In this document: positions 49,112-58,532 of the stretch, in pieces
How the letters are laid out: every line of letters begins with the position of its first letter
How positions within the stretch are numbered: the stretch's first letter is position 1
Assembly (NCBI RefSeq): GCF_008710095.1
Contig: NZ_VYKJ01000003.1
Location: 124,001-188,000, forward strand
Length of the DNA stretch: 64,000 bases
From: Affinibrenneria salicis
GTDB lineage: Bacteria > Pseudomonadota > Gammaproteobacteria > Enterobacterales > Enterobacteriaceae
Direction of reading: 5' to 3'
Program-made: the position numbers and the translations under genes
The notes under the pieces: generated by a model
Databases searched by the model: none
What the model saw: the letters and a program-made list of their open reading frames with translations, nothing else
What the model was told of the DNA's origin: nothing

Positions 49112-49531
49112 TTAGCCATTGACCGCGAAACTGGTCGGCTCATCGAATTCGAATTCAACGTCAAAGGTGTGATGTGGATCCCATGGAACGGTAAAGGACA
49201 GTTCGAAATTCTCGCACGACGGCTCCTGGAACCAGACTGAGAGTAAGGTAACGGCCTTGCTCATGCCTTCGGGGGTTTCTTCTTTAAGGAGTAATGACTC
49301 CTCAACGCCCAACTGTCTGAAATATTGGTAAGAGTAATTCTCGAGGATCAGCGCCGATGCTTTCAATATCAAGGCGTTGACGTCCGCCATTTTTTGCAGC
49401 GCGTTTTCTGTGTACGCATCATCCGGTCTGTCGTCTGAACTTAATGTCAGACAGAAATCGATCCCGGCGACTCTGATCGATGAACAGGTCCAGCTATCCT
49501 CATCCTGTTGGTCAAACTCTATTCCTGACAT
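49112..49531 (-). CDS. Acidic 139-aa protein, possibly DUF6985/immunity-like
   Basis: Start at 49,531 (MSGIEFDQQDEDSWTCSSI) is preceded by SD AGGAAAC; a farther in-frame ATG (49,588) lacks one. The protein is strongly acidic and has aromatic-rich segments (YSYQYFRQLG; SFTVPWDPHHTFDVEFEF) typical of small antitoxin or immunity proteins. Family assignment is uncertain; no toxin gene is adjacent. Confidence 0.6.
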   Translation of the reverse strand: MSGIEFDQQDEDSWTCSSIRVAGIDFCLTLSSDDRPDDAYTENALQKMADVNALILKASALILENYSYQYFRQLGVEESLLLKEETPEGMSKAVTLLSVWFQEPSCENFELSFTVPWDPHHTFDVEFEFDEPTSFAVNG

Positions 49532-49825
49532 GAGTTTCCTCTTTATGTTGATGAAATTAAACAGCCTGTGATGGCTACAGTATGTCATCCGCGCGCTGTC
49601 ATCAATATGGCGGCGCGGCGGCCTGACGGCGTCCCGGTATTTTCTCTTTCCTCGCTATGAATTCGGCTGGATTCACCTGCGGTAAGCCTGGGGCGTTAAC
49701 GCGTTCGCCGATTCACAGTGGGCGCACGCAGTGAAGCGTTATTGTTCTCTACGATAGAATTGCCTTAATTAATAGCTATAAACTATCTTTATTGTCATTT
49801 TTGAATGTTTTTAGCGATCAAACCA
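49532..49825. other. Spacer before the chemoreceptor promoter
   Basis: No gene. GC-rich to about 49,730, then AT-rich leading into the sigma-28 promoter. Confidence 0.4.
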
Positions 49826-49852
49826 TAAAGATACAGTATGCCTGGCCGATAA
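49826..49852 (+). promoter_or_regulatory. Sigma-28 (FliA) promoter of chemoreceptor 1
   Basis: TAAAGATA, exactly 11 bases, GCCGATAA: near-perfect match to the enterobacterial flagellar class 3 consensus (TAAAGTTT-N11-GCCGATAA). 310 nt lie between the -10 and the mcp start. Confidence 0.85.
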
Positions 49853-50162
49853 ACTCAGATACACAGAGAGATAAGGGCGGACGAATTCGGATAGGCATTA
49901 TTCTGGCAGTTACTGTTGACCGGACATTATTCAGGCGTTAATTCCAGCGGAACTACTCTGAATTCGATTCATTACGTCCGGGTGATGTGAAACGTGTTTT
50001 CTGTATTGCGATGGCAGAGATTATTCTGGCGTTACTGTCTTCGCTTTTTATGTTATTCACGGTAGCAACTCCCTCCATGATTACCTGTGCCGTTGGCATC
50101 CCGCGCTTATTTTTCTCAAGGTGACTTATTGATTTTGTTATGAAATAAAAAAGGAACGGGTT

Positions 50163-51842
50163 ATGCATTTGTCTGACTGGAAGATCGGCACTCGTCTGGG
50201 CGCCTGGTTTATCCTGCTCGTGTTCATGATTTGTGTTGTCAGCTTTGTCTCTATTTCGAGGCTGTCCGATTTTCATGACGATGCGCGCAGCATTGTGAAA
50301 GACATCTATCCACAAACAGTTGATTCCAACAGACTGATTGATAATGTTAATGCCGGCGTGCTGGCATTTCAGAAGCTATTGCTGGTAGATGGAAACGATA
50401 GAATTAACGAGGTGCGCGCCGAGATCGCGCCCATTTCGAAAAACATCAGCGAAATAATGCAGAAGATAGAGAAAAATGCGCATAACGCGGATGATGCGCG
50501 GTCGCGCCAGCTTCTGTCCGAGGTTCAGCGCCATCGCAATGATTTTCTGAACTCAGGGCAGAAAATCATTAGCCTGGTGACGGCGGGCGAGCGAGCTGAG
50601 GCGCTGAGTGAATTTAATAGCAATATGGACCGTATCCAGAGCGATTACCGCGTGGCCATTACGAACCTGATCGACCATCAGGATGACGCCATGGAGACCA
50701 CGGTGGACGACATGGCGCATTCCTACAGTTTTAGCCGCTGGCTGCTGCTGGGAATTCTGGCCGCATGTATCCTGCTGGGCACCGTTGTTGCGCTGGCGAT
50801 GGCTCGCAGCGTGACGCGGCCGATTCATCAGGCGTTGCTGGTAGCCAACCGCGTTGCCGCGGGCGATCTGACGTCGCTGATCGAAGCGCACGGTAAAGAT
50901 GAGACCGGTATGTTGCTGCAGGCGCTGGAGCATATGAATACCAGCCTGCGGCAGATCGTCGGTCAGGTGCGCGATGGAGCGGAAAGTATCACTACCGCCT
51001 CGTCGCAGATTGCGGCCGGCAACCAGGATCTTTCGGCCCGCACCGAAGAGCAGGCCAGTTCGCTGGAGCAGACGGCCTCTTCGATGGAAGAGCTGACCTC
51101 AACCATTAAAAATACGGCGGAAAACACGCAGCAGGCCACTAGTATCGCCAATAAGGCCGCTGATGCGGCCAAACGCAGCAGCGATGTGATGTTGTCGGTC
51201 ACGCATAAGATGCGCGGTATCCGTGACGCCTCTCAGCGTATGGCGGAGATTATCGGTGTAATTGACGGTATCGCTTTCCAGACCAATATTCTGGCGCTGA
51301 ACGCGGCGGTTGAAGCCGCGCGCGCCGGCGAACAGGGAAGGGGATTCGCCGTGGTGGCCGGTGAAGTCCGTTCTCTGGCGCAGCGCAGCGCCACGGCGGC
51401 GAAAGAGATTAAGGAGCTGATCGATGACTCCGTCGGCAAGATCCACGAAGGGATGGAGCTGGTGGATAATGCCGAAGAGAATATCGGCGGCCTGACGACC
51501 CATGTGCAGGATGTGAACGATATCATTAGCGAAATCGCGCAGGCCAGCCACGAGCAAAGCGACGGCATCAATCAAATTAACATTGCGGTCGGGCAGATCG
51601 ATAGTACGACTCAGCAGAATGCGGCGCTGGTGGAACAGTCCGCTTCCGCGGCGCTGTCGCTGCAGTCGCAGGCTTCTATGCTGGCGGAATCGGTACGGGC
51701 TTTTAAGCTGAACGAAGTCCGCGCGTCCGATCGCGTGGTAATGGCGTCCTCCCCGGCGCCTGCGCTGCCGACCCGTCCGGCCAATAGCGTAATTAAAGAG
51801 GAGCCCGCGGCTTCCTCCAGCGACGACTGGACCTCTTTTTAA
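50163..51842 (+). CDS. Methyl-accepting chemotaxis protein 1 (4HB type)
   Basis: 559 aa. TM1 near residues 12-32, a four-helix-bundle periplasmic sensor (about 33-188), TM2 near 190-212, HAMP ([21 protein letters not shown]), then the signalling coiled coil with tip [42 protein letters not shown] (split here only for reading). Methylation-type heptads flank the tip. The C-terminus DDWTSF is a pentapeptide of the xWxxF type that tethers CheR/CheB. SD AAGGAACGG. Ligand unknown. Confidence 0.93.
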   Translation: MHLSDWKIGTRLGAWFILLVFMICVVSFVSISRLSDFHDDARSIVKDIYPQTVDSNRLIDNVNAGVLAFQKLLLVDGNDRINEVRAEIAPISKNISEIMQKIEKNAHNADDARSRQLLSEVQRHRNDFLNSGQKIISLVTAGERAEALSEFNSNMDRIQSDYRVAITNLIDHQDDAMETTVDDMAHSYSFSRWLLLGILAACILLGTVVALAMARSVTRPIHQALLVANRVAAGDLTSLIEAHGKDETGMLLQALEHMNTSLRQIVGQVRDGAESITTASSQIAAGNQDLSARTEEQASSLEQTASSMEELTSTIKNTAENTQQATSIANKAADAAKRSSDVMLSVTHKMRGIRDASQRMAEIIGVIDGIAFQTNILALNAAVEAARAGEQGRGFAVVAGEVRSLAQRSATAAKEIKELIDDSVGKIHEGMELVDNAEENIGGLTTHVQDVNDIISEIAQASHEQSDGINQINIAVGQIDSTTQQNAALVEQSASAALSLQSQASMLAESVRAFKLNEVRASDRVVMASSPAPALPTRPANSVIKEEPAASSSDDWTSF

Positions 51843-51894
51843 TCTTCACTTCCCGGGTGCCCGCGCGTCGGGCGCTATCGGGCCATTCCGTCAG

Positions 51895-51933
51895 AATACG
51901 CCGGCTGACTGCCCGTCAGCCGGCGTATTTTTT
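51895..51933 (+). terminator. Terminator of chemoreceptor 1
   Basis: Perfect 15-bp stem AATACGCCGGCTGAC / GTCAGCCGGCGTATT, loop TGCCC, followed by T-run. Confidence 0.93.
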
Positions 51934-52005
51934 CAATCATCGATCTTCTGTCAGTTGGTTATAATGATCGGCGCCAGGGAAAGCGTTGCGTTATCCGGAG
52001 ACAAC

Positions 52006-52977
52006 ATGAAAAGACTTAACCCAGCGATCCCGATCGACCGGGAGGCGGTGACGGCATACCTCAAAGGAACTCTCTATGCGCCGGTGTTATCCCTTTCGCT
52101 GCTCAATGAGGGGCGAATCGCGACGAATTACCAACTGGCGACCGCGCAGGGGCCGCTATATTGCCGGCTCTATCCGCATGATTACTGTTATGACCGCCTG
52201 GCGTTTGAAGTCGATGTGCTGCGCTACTTGCATCAACGCCGCATCCCCGTTCCCGAGGCGATTGCGTTACATAGCGGTGAGCGTATTTTCGCCGATGGCC
52301 GTTATCTCGGCTTCTTCTATATTCCGCTGGCGGGCAAGACGCTGCGCCAGACGGCGCTGTCGCCCCGCGTTGCCGGCCAGGCAGGCAAACTGCTGCGCCG
52401 TTTTTTAGACGAGGCCGCCCGCTATCCCTGCGCGGGTGAACCGGTCAACGAATATCACCGGGTCAGGACGCTCTGTTGCGATGGCGCAGCGGCTCTTCAC
52501 GGCGCGGTATCGGCAGGCCACCAGCGACAGATTGCAAACTTTCTGGCGGGCGTTAAATATGAAAACTGGTTGAACGCCTCTCCGCGCAGCCTGCTGCATG
52601 GCGACTATTTTTTTGAAAATGTGGTGGTGCGGGACGGGGATATCGTCGGGATGATCGATTTTGGCGATGTCTATCACGGCCGAATGCCGATCGATATTAT
52701 TGTCGGCTGCATGGAGTTTTCCGTTTTAACCGATAACGGGTGGGACTACGCCTGTATGTATCATTTCCTGACGTCGATGTATGACAAAATACGGTTCACC
52801 GGGCTGAACGCGGATATCTTTATTGAGCTGGTGCAGTTACAGTGCCTGAAGTTCTTTTTTTATACGTTCTCGCTGGATGAGACTGACACGCTGAATCCTT
52901 ATCTCGGTCGTTTTCTCGCGCTGCATGAAGATGACAAGCGCAGAGCGCTGGCGCAGACTTTTAACCGGCTGAGATAG
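52006..52977 (+). CDS. APH-like phosphotransferase (aminoglycoside/homoserine kinase fold)
   Basis: ATG 52,006 (MKRLNPAIPIDREAVTAYL) has SD CGGAGA; a longer frame from 51,955 is less likely. The 323-aa product has the kinase catalytic loop LLHGDYFFENVVV and the Mg-binding IDFGDVYHG. The N-lobe has ATNYQLATAQGPLYCRLYP and a helix-rich C-lobe follows. Homoserine kinase type II and aminoglycoside kinases share this pattern; the substrate is not inferable. It has its own transcript after the chemoreceptor terminator. Confidence 0.82.
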   Translation: MKRLNPAIPIDREAVTAYLKGTLYAPVLSLSLLNEGRIATNYQLATAQGPLYCRLYPHDYCYDRLAFEVDVLRYLHQRRIPVPEAIALHSGERIFADGRYLGFFYIPLAGKTLRQTALSPRVAGQAGKLLRRFLDEAARYPCAGEPVNEYHRVRTLCCDGAAALHGAVSAGHQRQIANFLAGVKYENWLNASPRSLLHGDYFFENVVVRDGDIVGMIDFGDVYHGRMPIDIIVGCMEFSVLTDNGWDYACMYHFLTSMYDKIRFTGLNADIFIELVQLQCLKFFFYTFSLDETDTLNPYLGRFLALHEDDKRRALAQTFNRLR

Positions 52978-53103
52978 CGGGCTGTCCCGTATCAATTCCT
53001 CCCTATTATTCGCCGGCGAATCTTCGTACCAGCGGTCGGCCCCGGCGGACGTCATGCGAAGGCGTTTTCCGTTCTTCTTGCTGAAGAATGACGTCGTCGG
53101 TAG

Positions 53104-53397
53104 TTATTGCGAAATACCGTCAACCAGAATCAGGTTGCGGCTGAGCGCTTTATCGCGTACCTGCAGCGCCAGCGCATATTCGGGCGACTTGTACCAGGCT
53201 TTTGCCTGCGCCAGCGAGGGGAATTCGACGATAATTAGCTTACGCGAGGCGCTGTTTCCTTCCAGTTGTTCGGGTTGACCACCGCGCACCAGATAGCGCC
53301 CTCCGTACTGTTCGATGGAGGTGGCCGCCTTGCTGCGATAGAGCTGGAAGGCGTCGGGGTCTTTCGGGGTTACATCTGAAATAAGATAAGCTGACAT
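53104..53397 (-). CDS. DUF1330 family protein
   Basis: 97 aa from ATG 53,397 (MSAYLISDVTPKDPDAFQLY), with SD AGGAG. A dimeric alpha/beta-barrel fold is expected; conserved GGRYLVRGGQPEQLEG and RKLIIVEFPSLAQAKAWYKSPEY. Function unknown. Starts before 53,397 in the same frame lack an SD. Confidence 0.88.
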   Translation of the reverse strand: MSAYLISDVTPKDPDAFQLYRSKAATSIEQYGGRYLVRGGQPEQLEGNSASRKLIIVEFPSLAQAKAWYKSPEYALALQVRDKALSRNLILVDGISQ

Positions 53398-53586
53398 GGC
53401 AACGCTCCTGTTACAGATAAAAATATGATGAATCAATACGGTGAATGCCAACGGCGCGCTCCCCGAATAGTCGTCGCGGCTCGGGAGCGTAAGTCGGCGC
53501 GCGTCGCTCTTTCGGGCGCCGGCTGGGGAAGCATCCCGGCGCGCGTCGGCCAGGCGTTGGGCTTTCGGTATTATCGCGCGGGTTGA

Positions 53587-53916
53587 TTACGACTGGGGCT
53601 GCAGAACGATTACCGCCATGCCGGCCAGCGCAATTGCTGCGCCGGCGATATCCCAGCGAGTTAATAGCGCGCCGTCTACATAGCGTAGCCATGCCAGGGC
53701 CACCGCGATATAGACGCCGCCGTACGCCGCGTAGGTTCTGCCGGCCGCGGTGGGGTGGAAGGTTAGCAGCCAGGCGAAAACAGACAAACTGATGGCGGCG
53801 GGAATCAGCAGCCAGCGGCTTTTATCCTGCTTCAGAACCAGCCACGGCAGGTAACAACCGAGTATCTCCGCCACGGCCGTTACGCCAAACAGCAAGGTTA
53901 ACCTGATAAAGTCCAA
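53587..53916 (-). CDS. ynfA: YnfA/UPF0060 inner-membrane protein
   Basis: 109 aa with four membrane helices. [23 protein letters not shown] and [17 protein letters not shown] are the UPF0060 signature. Related to SMR-like small transporters, but transport is not established. Stands alone; no partner found. Confidence 0.9.
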   Translation of the reverse strand: MDFIRLTLLFGVTAVAEILGCYLPWLVLKQDKSRWLLIPAAISLSVFAWLLTFHPTAAGRTYAAYGGVYIAVALAWLRYVDGALLTRWDIAGAAIALAGMAVIVLQPQS

Positions 53917-53991
53917 AATGAGTGTTCCCGTTAATGTTATCGAACTAAATTAACGCATGACAACGCTGCGGCACAAGCGGCGGCCTTGTCG

Positions 53992-54759
53992 TTATGGGTG
54001 CGAAGGATCATCCTCATCGGGCTGGCGAACGGTCTGCGCAACTTCTTTCGTGACCGCGGAAGTGACGGCGCCGGCGCCGGGCGTTACCCGGGTTACGGTT
54101 TCGCTGACCGTTCGGGTAACCTCGCGCGTATAGGGATTAATATAGCCGCCGGCCCTGATATGGCCGGCGACGCTTTGGCTATTGATCACCGAACGAGAGA
54201 GCGTGGATGAGGTGATGCGGAACAAACTGGACAGGCTGGACATGATCGAAACGAGGGTCAGCGCCGCCAGCGGGATGGACAACCACATTACGCTTATTTT
54301 GAATAGGGCTTCGCGCAGCGGCAGCGTATTCAGGCGGCGGCAGTAGATCACGGATAGCGCCAGCCAGCCGATCGCCAGCAGAGTAATGACGAGCGGGCTA
54401 CTGATGTCGAAGATAAAACGGGCGAATAGCAGGGCGTAGAACAGCGCGCTGGTCACGATATCCTGCAGCAGGCTCTTCAGGCCGACAAGAGATTGCGTAA
54501 TGTTATAAATAGCGAAGGCGATCAGGATCAGCCAGCCAACGATGGGGATAAACGCAATCAGCACGATAGCCAGCGAGAACAGCAACGCTTTGAAAACATC
54601 ACGGTGCAGCCCCTTACGCACAATAAAATAAATGAAGTAACCGCAGGAAAACAGCACGGCCAGCGCCGGGAAAATCAAAGCGGACGGCGGCGCCAACAGA
54701 AAGCTCATTGCTCCGACCAGCAGCATAAAAGGCAGGCAGATGTATCCGGGGTTATTCAT
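53992..54759 (-). CDS. Polytopic membrane protein of unknown family
   Basis: 255 aa. About six hydrophobic segments between residues 5 and 180 (for example FPALAVLFSCGYFIYFIV and LLFSLAIVLIAFIPIVGW), followed by a soluble Ser/Thr/Val-rich tail (RTVSETVTRVTPGAGAVTSAV) ending in acidic DEDDPSHP. No transporter signature recognised. SD-like ACATG context only. Confidence 0.65.
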   Translation of the reverse strand: MNNPGYICLPFMLLVGAMSFLLAPPSALIFPALAVLFSCGYFIYFIVRKGLHRDVFKALLFSLAIVLIAFIPIVGWLILIAFAIYNITQSLVGLKSLLQDIVTSALFYALLFARFIFDISSPLVITLLAIGWLALSVIYCRRLNTLPLREALFKISVMWLSIPLAALTLVSIMSSLSSLFRITSSTLSRSVINSQSVAGHIRAGGYINPYTREVTRTVSETVTRVTPGAGAVTSAVTKEVAQTVRQPDEDDPSHP

Positions 54760-55545
54760 GTGTCCATGTCCGTATTAATAAAATGGCCGAGCATCGCAGG
54801 ATGTTGACTACCGATCTGATTCTACCTGACTTTAATGCGCAGCGGAAAGGTGTCTGACAAGCGGTTAATCCCGGCGGATGCCCTCTCCAGGTAGGTTACC
54901 AGGATTAGTGAACGGTATCCTGTCGATCACCGAGGCTGGCCGGGCAGCTCAAATTCGTTTGCAAGGAATTTGTCTCTCGCTGGCCGCGTGACGAGGCGCA
55001 TAAACGTCCCTGGTCCGCAAAGGGCGTCGCGTTGATTAAAAAAATAACGTTCTGCCGTGTAAGCCGAATTATTCAGGGTATATGTGGCGATGGTCAGCCG
55101 TATTAAATACACCGTCATTTGGTGAGTGGTGAAAAGCATGGACACAGTAACCGACTAAAGCTAATTAATAGCAAGATCTCGAGGGTTGCATTTATACCCT
55201 TAATAGGGTAAATGTCGGGTTGTCTCGTTATTAGCATGATTTATGTCGCACGACGGGTACTCGCAACATCTACACCCGTCATTCTTCAGGCTGCAGGTGC
55301 GCTGGCTGTGTTTACCCACACGAATCACTTACTGGTGTCGGTTTATCGGGATTAATGAGAGACATCCTGTCGCTCCCCGCAGGCCAGTCTTCGGCTGGTC
55401 AAATTTGTTCCCGGCGAATTTGTCCTTCGTTTGGCGTCCTCCTGCAACCCGCATTATTAAGGCGCATATTCTGTTGGCTATGGACATTATTTTTAAATAA
55501 GAACGATGGTCATTAACATTATTATCACAATATAAGGGAGAGAAA
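54760..55545. other. 786-bp repeat-rich intergenic region
   Basis: Contains two fragments of the dispersed repeat (54,930-55,010 and 55,252-55,470). Short frames of 72-85 codons overlap these repeats on both strands and are spurious. Confidence 0.5.
55252..55470. repeat. Dispersed repeat, full-length copy
   Basis: CGTCATTCTTCAGGCTGCAG at the left, ATCGGGATTAATGAGAG and CAAATTTGTTCCCGGCGAAT in the middle, CCTGCAACCCGCATTATT at the right. Aligns with 48,806-49,075. Confidence 0.6.
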
Positions 55546-56166
55546 ATGAGCAATCCGTGGCAGCAAGTTTCTTTATCGGATTATGAATCGCACATGCAAT
55601 TGCCGGATGTCGGTCAGCTGCAGGCATTGAATACGATTATGCGCCATCAGTTCAATGATTTTCCTGTCAAAACACTGTGCGTGCTGGGCGTCGCGGGCGG
55701 TAACGGACTGGAGCATATCGATCGCGAATCGATCGAGAAAGTATATGGCGTTGACATCAATGAGGATTATTTGAATAACTGCCGCCAGCGCCATGGCTAC
55801 CTGGGCGATACGCTGAGCCTGCTGAAGCTCGATCTGACGCAGGCGGAAGTACAGATTCCCGCAGTGGATTTAATTGTCGCCAATTTGCTGATTGAATATA
55901 TCGGGCTGGATGTATTTTGCGCTAAGGTGCGGGATCATTCCGCCAAATTTGTTTCTTGCGTGATTCAGAAAAATAACGGCGATTCGTTTGTGTCCACATC
56001 GCCGTATCAGGATTCATTCGGCGAGATCTCGCAATTGCACCATGATATCAACGATGAAAAGTTGATCGCCGCCATGCAGGATATCGGGTTTTCGCTAGTC
56101 GCCAGTGAAACGACGGTCTTGCCTAACCTGAAGCAGTTCGCGACGCTGGACTTTCAGCGGCAGTAA
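55546..56166 (+). CDS. SAM-dependent methyltransferase
   Basis: 206 aa with SAM-binding motif TLCVLGVAGGNGLEHI and acidic VYGVDINEDYLNNCRQRHG; VDLIVANLLIEYIGL is the post-motif. Starts MSNPWQQVSLSDYESHM with SD GGGAGA. Not homologous in detail to the methyltransferase at 43.6 kb. Substrate unknown; many relatives are annotated only as class I methyltransferases. Confidence 0.85.
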   Translation: MSNPWQQVSLSDYESHMQLPDVGQLQALNTIMRHQFNDFPVKTLCVLGVAGGNGLEHIDRESIEKVYGVDINEDYLNNCRQRHGYLGDTLSLLKLDLTQAEVQIPAVDLIVANLLIEYIGLDVFCAKVRDHSAKFVSCVIQKNNGDSFVSTSPYQDSFGEISQLHHDINDEKLIAAMQDIGFSLVASETTVLPNLKQFATLDFQRQ

Positions 56167-56404
56167 CGAATAAGGCCGGTCGGAGAGGGGCGTGGCGCTT
56201 TGCCTTAACGCAGCGAAGTATGCCGCGCCTGAATATTTTCTCCGGTCTTTTCCCTCTATCCGGCGGCGCAACGCGTGCGTCGCGGCAAACGCAGTCCGGC
56301 ATTGCCAGTCAGAATCGTTAATGGGAGAATGTTTGCCGCCGCTTCCCGGCTATTTTTCACCCGTGGATAAACGGGTCGGTTATTTTTTGCAAAGAGTGGT
56401 GAAT

Positions 56405-56743
56405 ATGAATAACGGGGGTATGGTTTATCTCGCCGTGGCTATTGTGATGGAAGTTATCGCAACAACATGCCTGAAGGCGTCGGATGGATTTACTCGCTGG
56501 TTGCCCGGCGGGATCACGATCGTTTGCTATGCGCTGTCATTCTGGTGTCTTTCTATTACGATGCGTACCTTACCGATAGGCATCATTTATGCTATCTGGT
56601 CCGGCGTCGGTATTGTGCTGATTGGCATCATTGGCTGGCTGGTGTATGGCCAGAAACTGGATCTTCCCGCGCTAATTGGTCTGGGTATGATTATTGGCGG
56701 CGTAGTGGTGGTCAACGTATTTTCTTCATCGGTCAATCATTGA
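56405..56743 (+). CDS. Small multidrug resistance (SMR) efflux protein
   Basis: ATG 56,405 (MNNGGMVYLAVAIVMEVIATTC) chosen over the far upstream 56,192, giving 112 aa, the usual SMR size (EmrE 110). Four helices. The essential Glu lies in AIVMEVIATTCLKASDGF; SITMRTLPIGIIYAIWSGVGIVLI and GLGMIIGGVVVVNVF are hallmarks. Proton-coupled export of cationic compounds is the family role. Confidence 0.9.
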   Translation: MNNGGMVYLAVAIVMEVIATTCLKASDGFTRWLPGGITIVCYALSFWCLSITMRTLPIGIIYAIWSGVGIVLIGIIGWLVYGQKLDLPALIGLGMIIGGVVVVNVFSSSVNH

Positions 56744-57046
56744 TCAAAATATAGCGTGGCGCTGGAAATTAAAACGGGTGTGTCGGGTAAGATAATTGAC
56801 TCACGGCGCCTGGGATGGCGTTGACGTATAATATCCATTCGCCATGTGCGGAATAATATTAACGGCTGACGTATTCAGGCGATAAAAAAACGGATAATGA
56901 TTGCCGCGCCGCAGACGCTAAATTATGTGAGCTAATTAACAGAAATACCAGGCCATGTGACAGTTAAATTAAATTTTTATTACAGTATGGACATTGAGTC
57001 TGGCCTGGCTTAACCTGGTGCTTTCCCATATGAGAAAGGTAATAAA
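56744..57046. other. Spacer, SMR gene to Arc-type regulator
   Basis: 303 bases, AT-rich, no gene. It includes an imperfect inverted repeat (CAGGCCATGTGAC...GTCTGGCCTG, 56,950-57,008). Confidence 0.35.
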
Positions 57047-57325
57047 ATGAGTGAGATGTCGGGGTTGTCACTGAAGATTCCTCTGGAATTGAAAGAGAAA
57101 ATTAAAGCTGCCGCGCTGGAAAATAATCACTCCATTAGTACCGAAGTCAGTATCCGTCTTGCGCAAAGCTTTGAACCTGCAGTTGAAACGGAGAAGCCTG
57201 CCGTGCACAGCGACGCGGTGGATAGTCAGAATACCGAAGAAAAGACAGAAAATCCGTTGACGTCAAAAGAATTAAAGAAAATTAGACAGTTACTAAAAGA
57301 AAAAGGTTCTGCTAAGAAGAAATAA
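57047..57325 (+). CDS. Arc-type ribbon-helix-helix DNA-binding protein
   Basis: 92 aa. The N-terminal LSLKIPLELKEKIKAAALEN-NHSISTEVSIRLAQSFE is an Arc/MetJ-like ribbon-helix-helix, followed by an acidic linker and a lysine-rich tail (KKIRQLLKEKGSAKKK). SD AAAGGT. Targets unknown. Arc-type proteins of this kind are common in prophages and islands. Confidence 0.78.
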   Translation: MSEMSGLSLKIPLELKEKIKAAALENNHSISTEVSIRLAQSFEPAVETEKPAVHSDAVDSQNTEEKTENPLTSKELKKIRQLLKEKGSAKKK

Positions 57326-57485
57326 CCCGCCACGACTCTACCCGGCATGCCATTGCCCATTTTCCCCGCCAGATAAAGCAATGGCATGCCGCTTGCCTGA
57401 CATTGCGACTGTTCGATAGCGACCGATAAGGTTTTTCCACTTTCTGCCGATAGTTAATGATCAATCATTATTGCCGGAGGCGCGC

Positions 57486-57755
57486 ATGCTGGTGGGAACC
57501 TTAAAAGAGACGCTTATTTTTGAAAAAAATGACGACAAGGGCGCGAGTTACCGGTATGAGATCTACAAAAACGAGCAGAAATCGGGTTACTTCGCCGTTA
57601 TCTATCAGCAGAAAAGCATTGTGCTGAACAACCAGTCGCTGCTCGTCTGGGCGATAGCCGAAAGCCACTGGCGACTGAAAGCCGGCTATATTCCCAACGC
57701 GCGGATGGAATGCCAGTCTCACTGGAAGGTCACTTTTCAGCATCAACCAGCCTGA
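57486..57755 (+). CDS. 89-aa protein of unknown function
   Basis: Start at ATG 57,486 chosen because a perfect GGAGG lies 5 nt upstream; an earlier TTG at 57,471 overlaps that SD. Product MLVGTLKETLIFEKND... is soluble, with aromatic-rich C-terminal half (VWAIAESHWRLKAGYIPN). Not recognised. Confidence 0.6.
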   Translation: MLVGTLKETLIFEKNDDKGASYRYEIYKNEQKSGYFAVIYQQKSIVLNNQSLLVWAIAESHWRLKAGYIPNARMECQSHWKVTFQHQPA

Positions 57756-58163
57756 GTAATCCGGCCTCCCGCCAGACAACATGCCGTTACCCCTCTCGTC
57801 ACATTATTGCGTGCCGTCGATGTGCGGTTTGCGCTCAAGGCTCCGTCCATTCCAGCTCCTCGTTCTGCAGACCGCGACATCGCTCCGCGACCGGCGATAG
57901 TGTTTGCGATGGCGCGCGGCCGGCGCGACGCTTTTTTGGCTCACGCCTGATTTATCCTTCTGGTCGCCGAAAAACGTTTCTCTGCTCCGACATAAGAGAA
58001 AGAGTCCGCGTTCATTGCGTTGTCGGTGGCCGGCGATATCAATAAACGCCGACGGCGCGCTTAAATTTTCGGCAATCCCACACTGGATTCGGAGATCAAA
58101 TCATCTTTGATAGATTTTTTCTATAATCTTGGTTTTTTTAACCTGTTTTACCGATCGGTGCCA
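57756..58163. other. Gap before the second chemoreceptor promoter
   Basis: Frames of 68-111 codons on the + strand lack SD or family resemblance. Nothing convincing seen. Confidence 0.4.
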
Positions 58164-58190
58164 TAAAGATTCCGGATTGCGTGCCGATAC
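58164..58190 (+). promoter_or_regulatory. Sigma-28 (FliA) promoter of chemoreceptor 2
   Basis: TAAAGATT, 11 bases, GCCGATAC. Same elements and spacing as the promoter of chemoreceptor 1. 342 nt separate it from the mcp start. Confidence 0.8.
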
Positions 58191-58532
58191 CAGCCAGGAA
58201 TGAGATGAGAGCTGCCCGGCAGTTCCCTATATCCTGACTTTTGTCAGCCGTCAGTGTAAATAATGGCAGGAATACCCGCACCGCATGGTCGATAACGCTT
58301 TTTATATAAATAAAACAACATCCGCGTCTTCGTCAGAACCGCGCAATGACATAAGGTCAGATGCGCAGTTTTTCATCCATCCTGCCTGTTTTTTGCCATT
58401 CAGAAAAGAGCGATTTTTTTCTAATACTGTTTTCCTTATCTCTCCGATATCTGAGAAATATATCGGAAAATCAGCCGGGGAATAATTTTCGGGCAGGAAG
58501 ACAGTTTGTTTTTATTACATAAGGAGATAAGC

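Noticed and set aside
49953..50315. 120-codon frame antisense to the start of chemoreceptor 1
   Set aside because: Lies across the sigma-28 leader and a clear mcp start; no SD or domain.
57756..58110. Frames of 68-111 codons between the 89-aa gene and chemoreceptor 2
   Set aside because: Overlapping registers, no SD, no recognisable motif; they end before the sigma-28 promoter.
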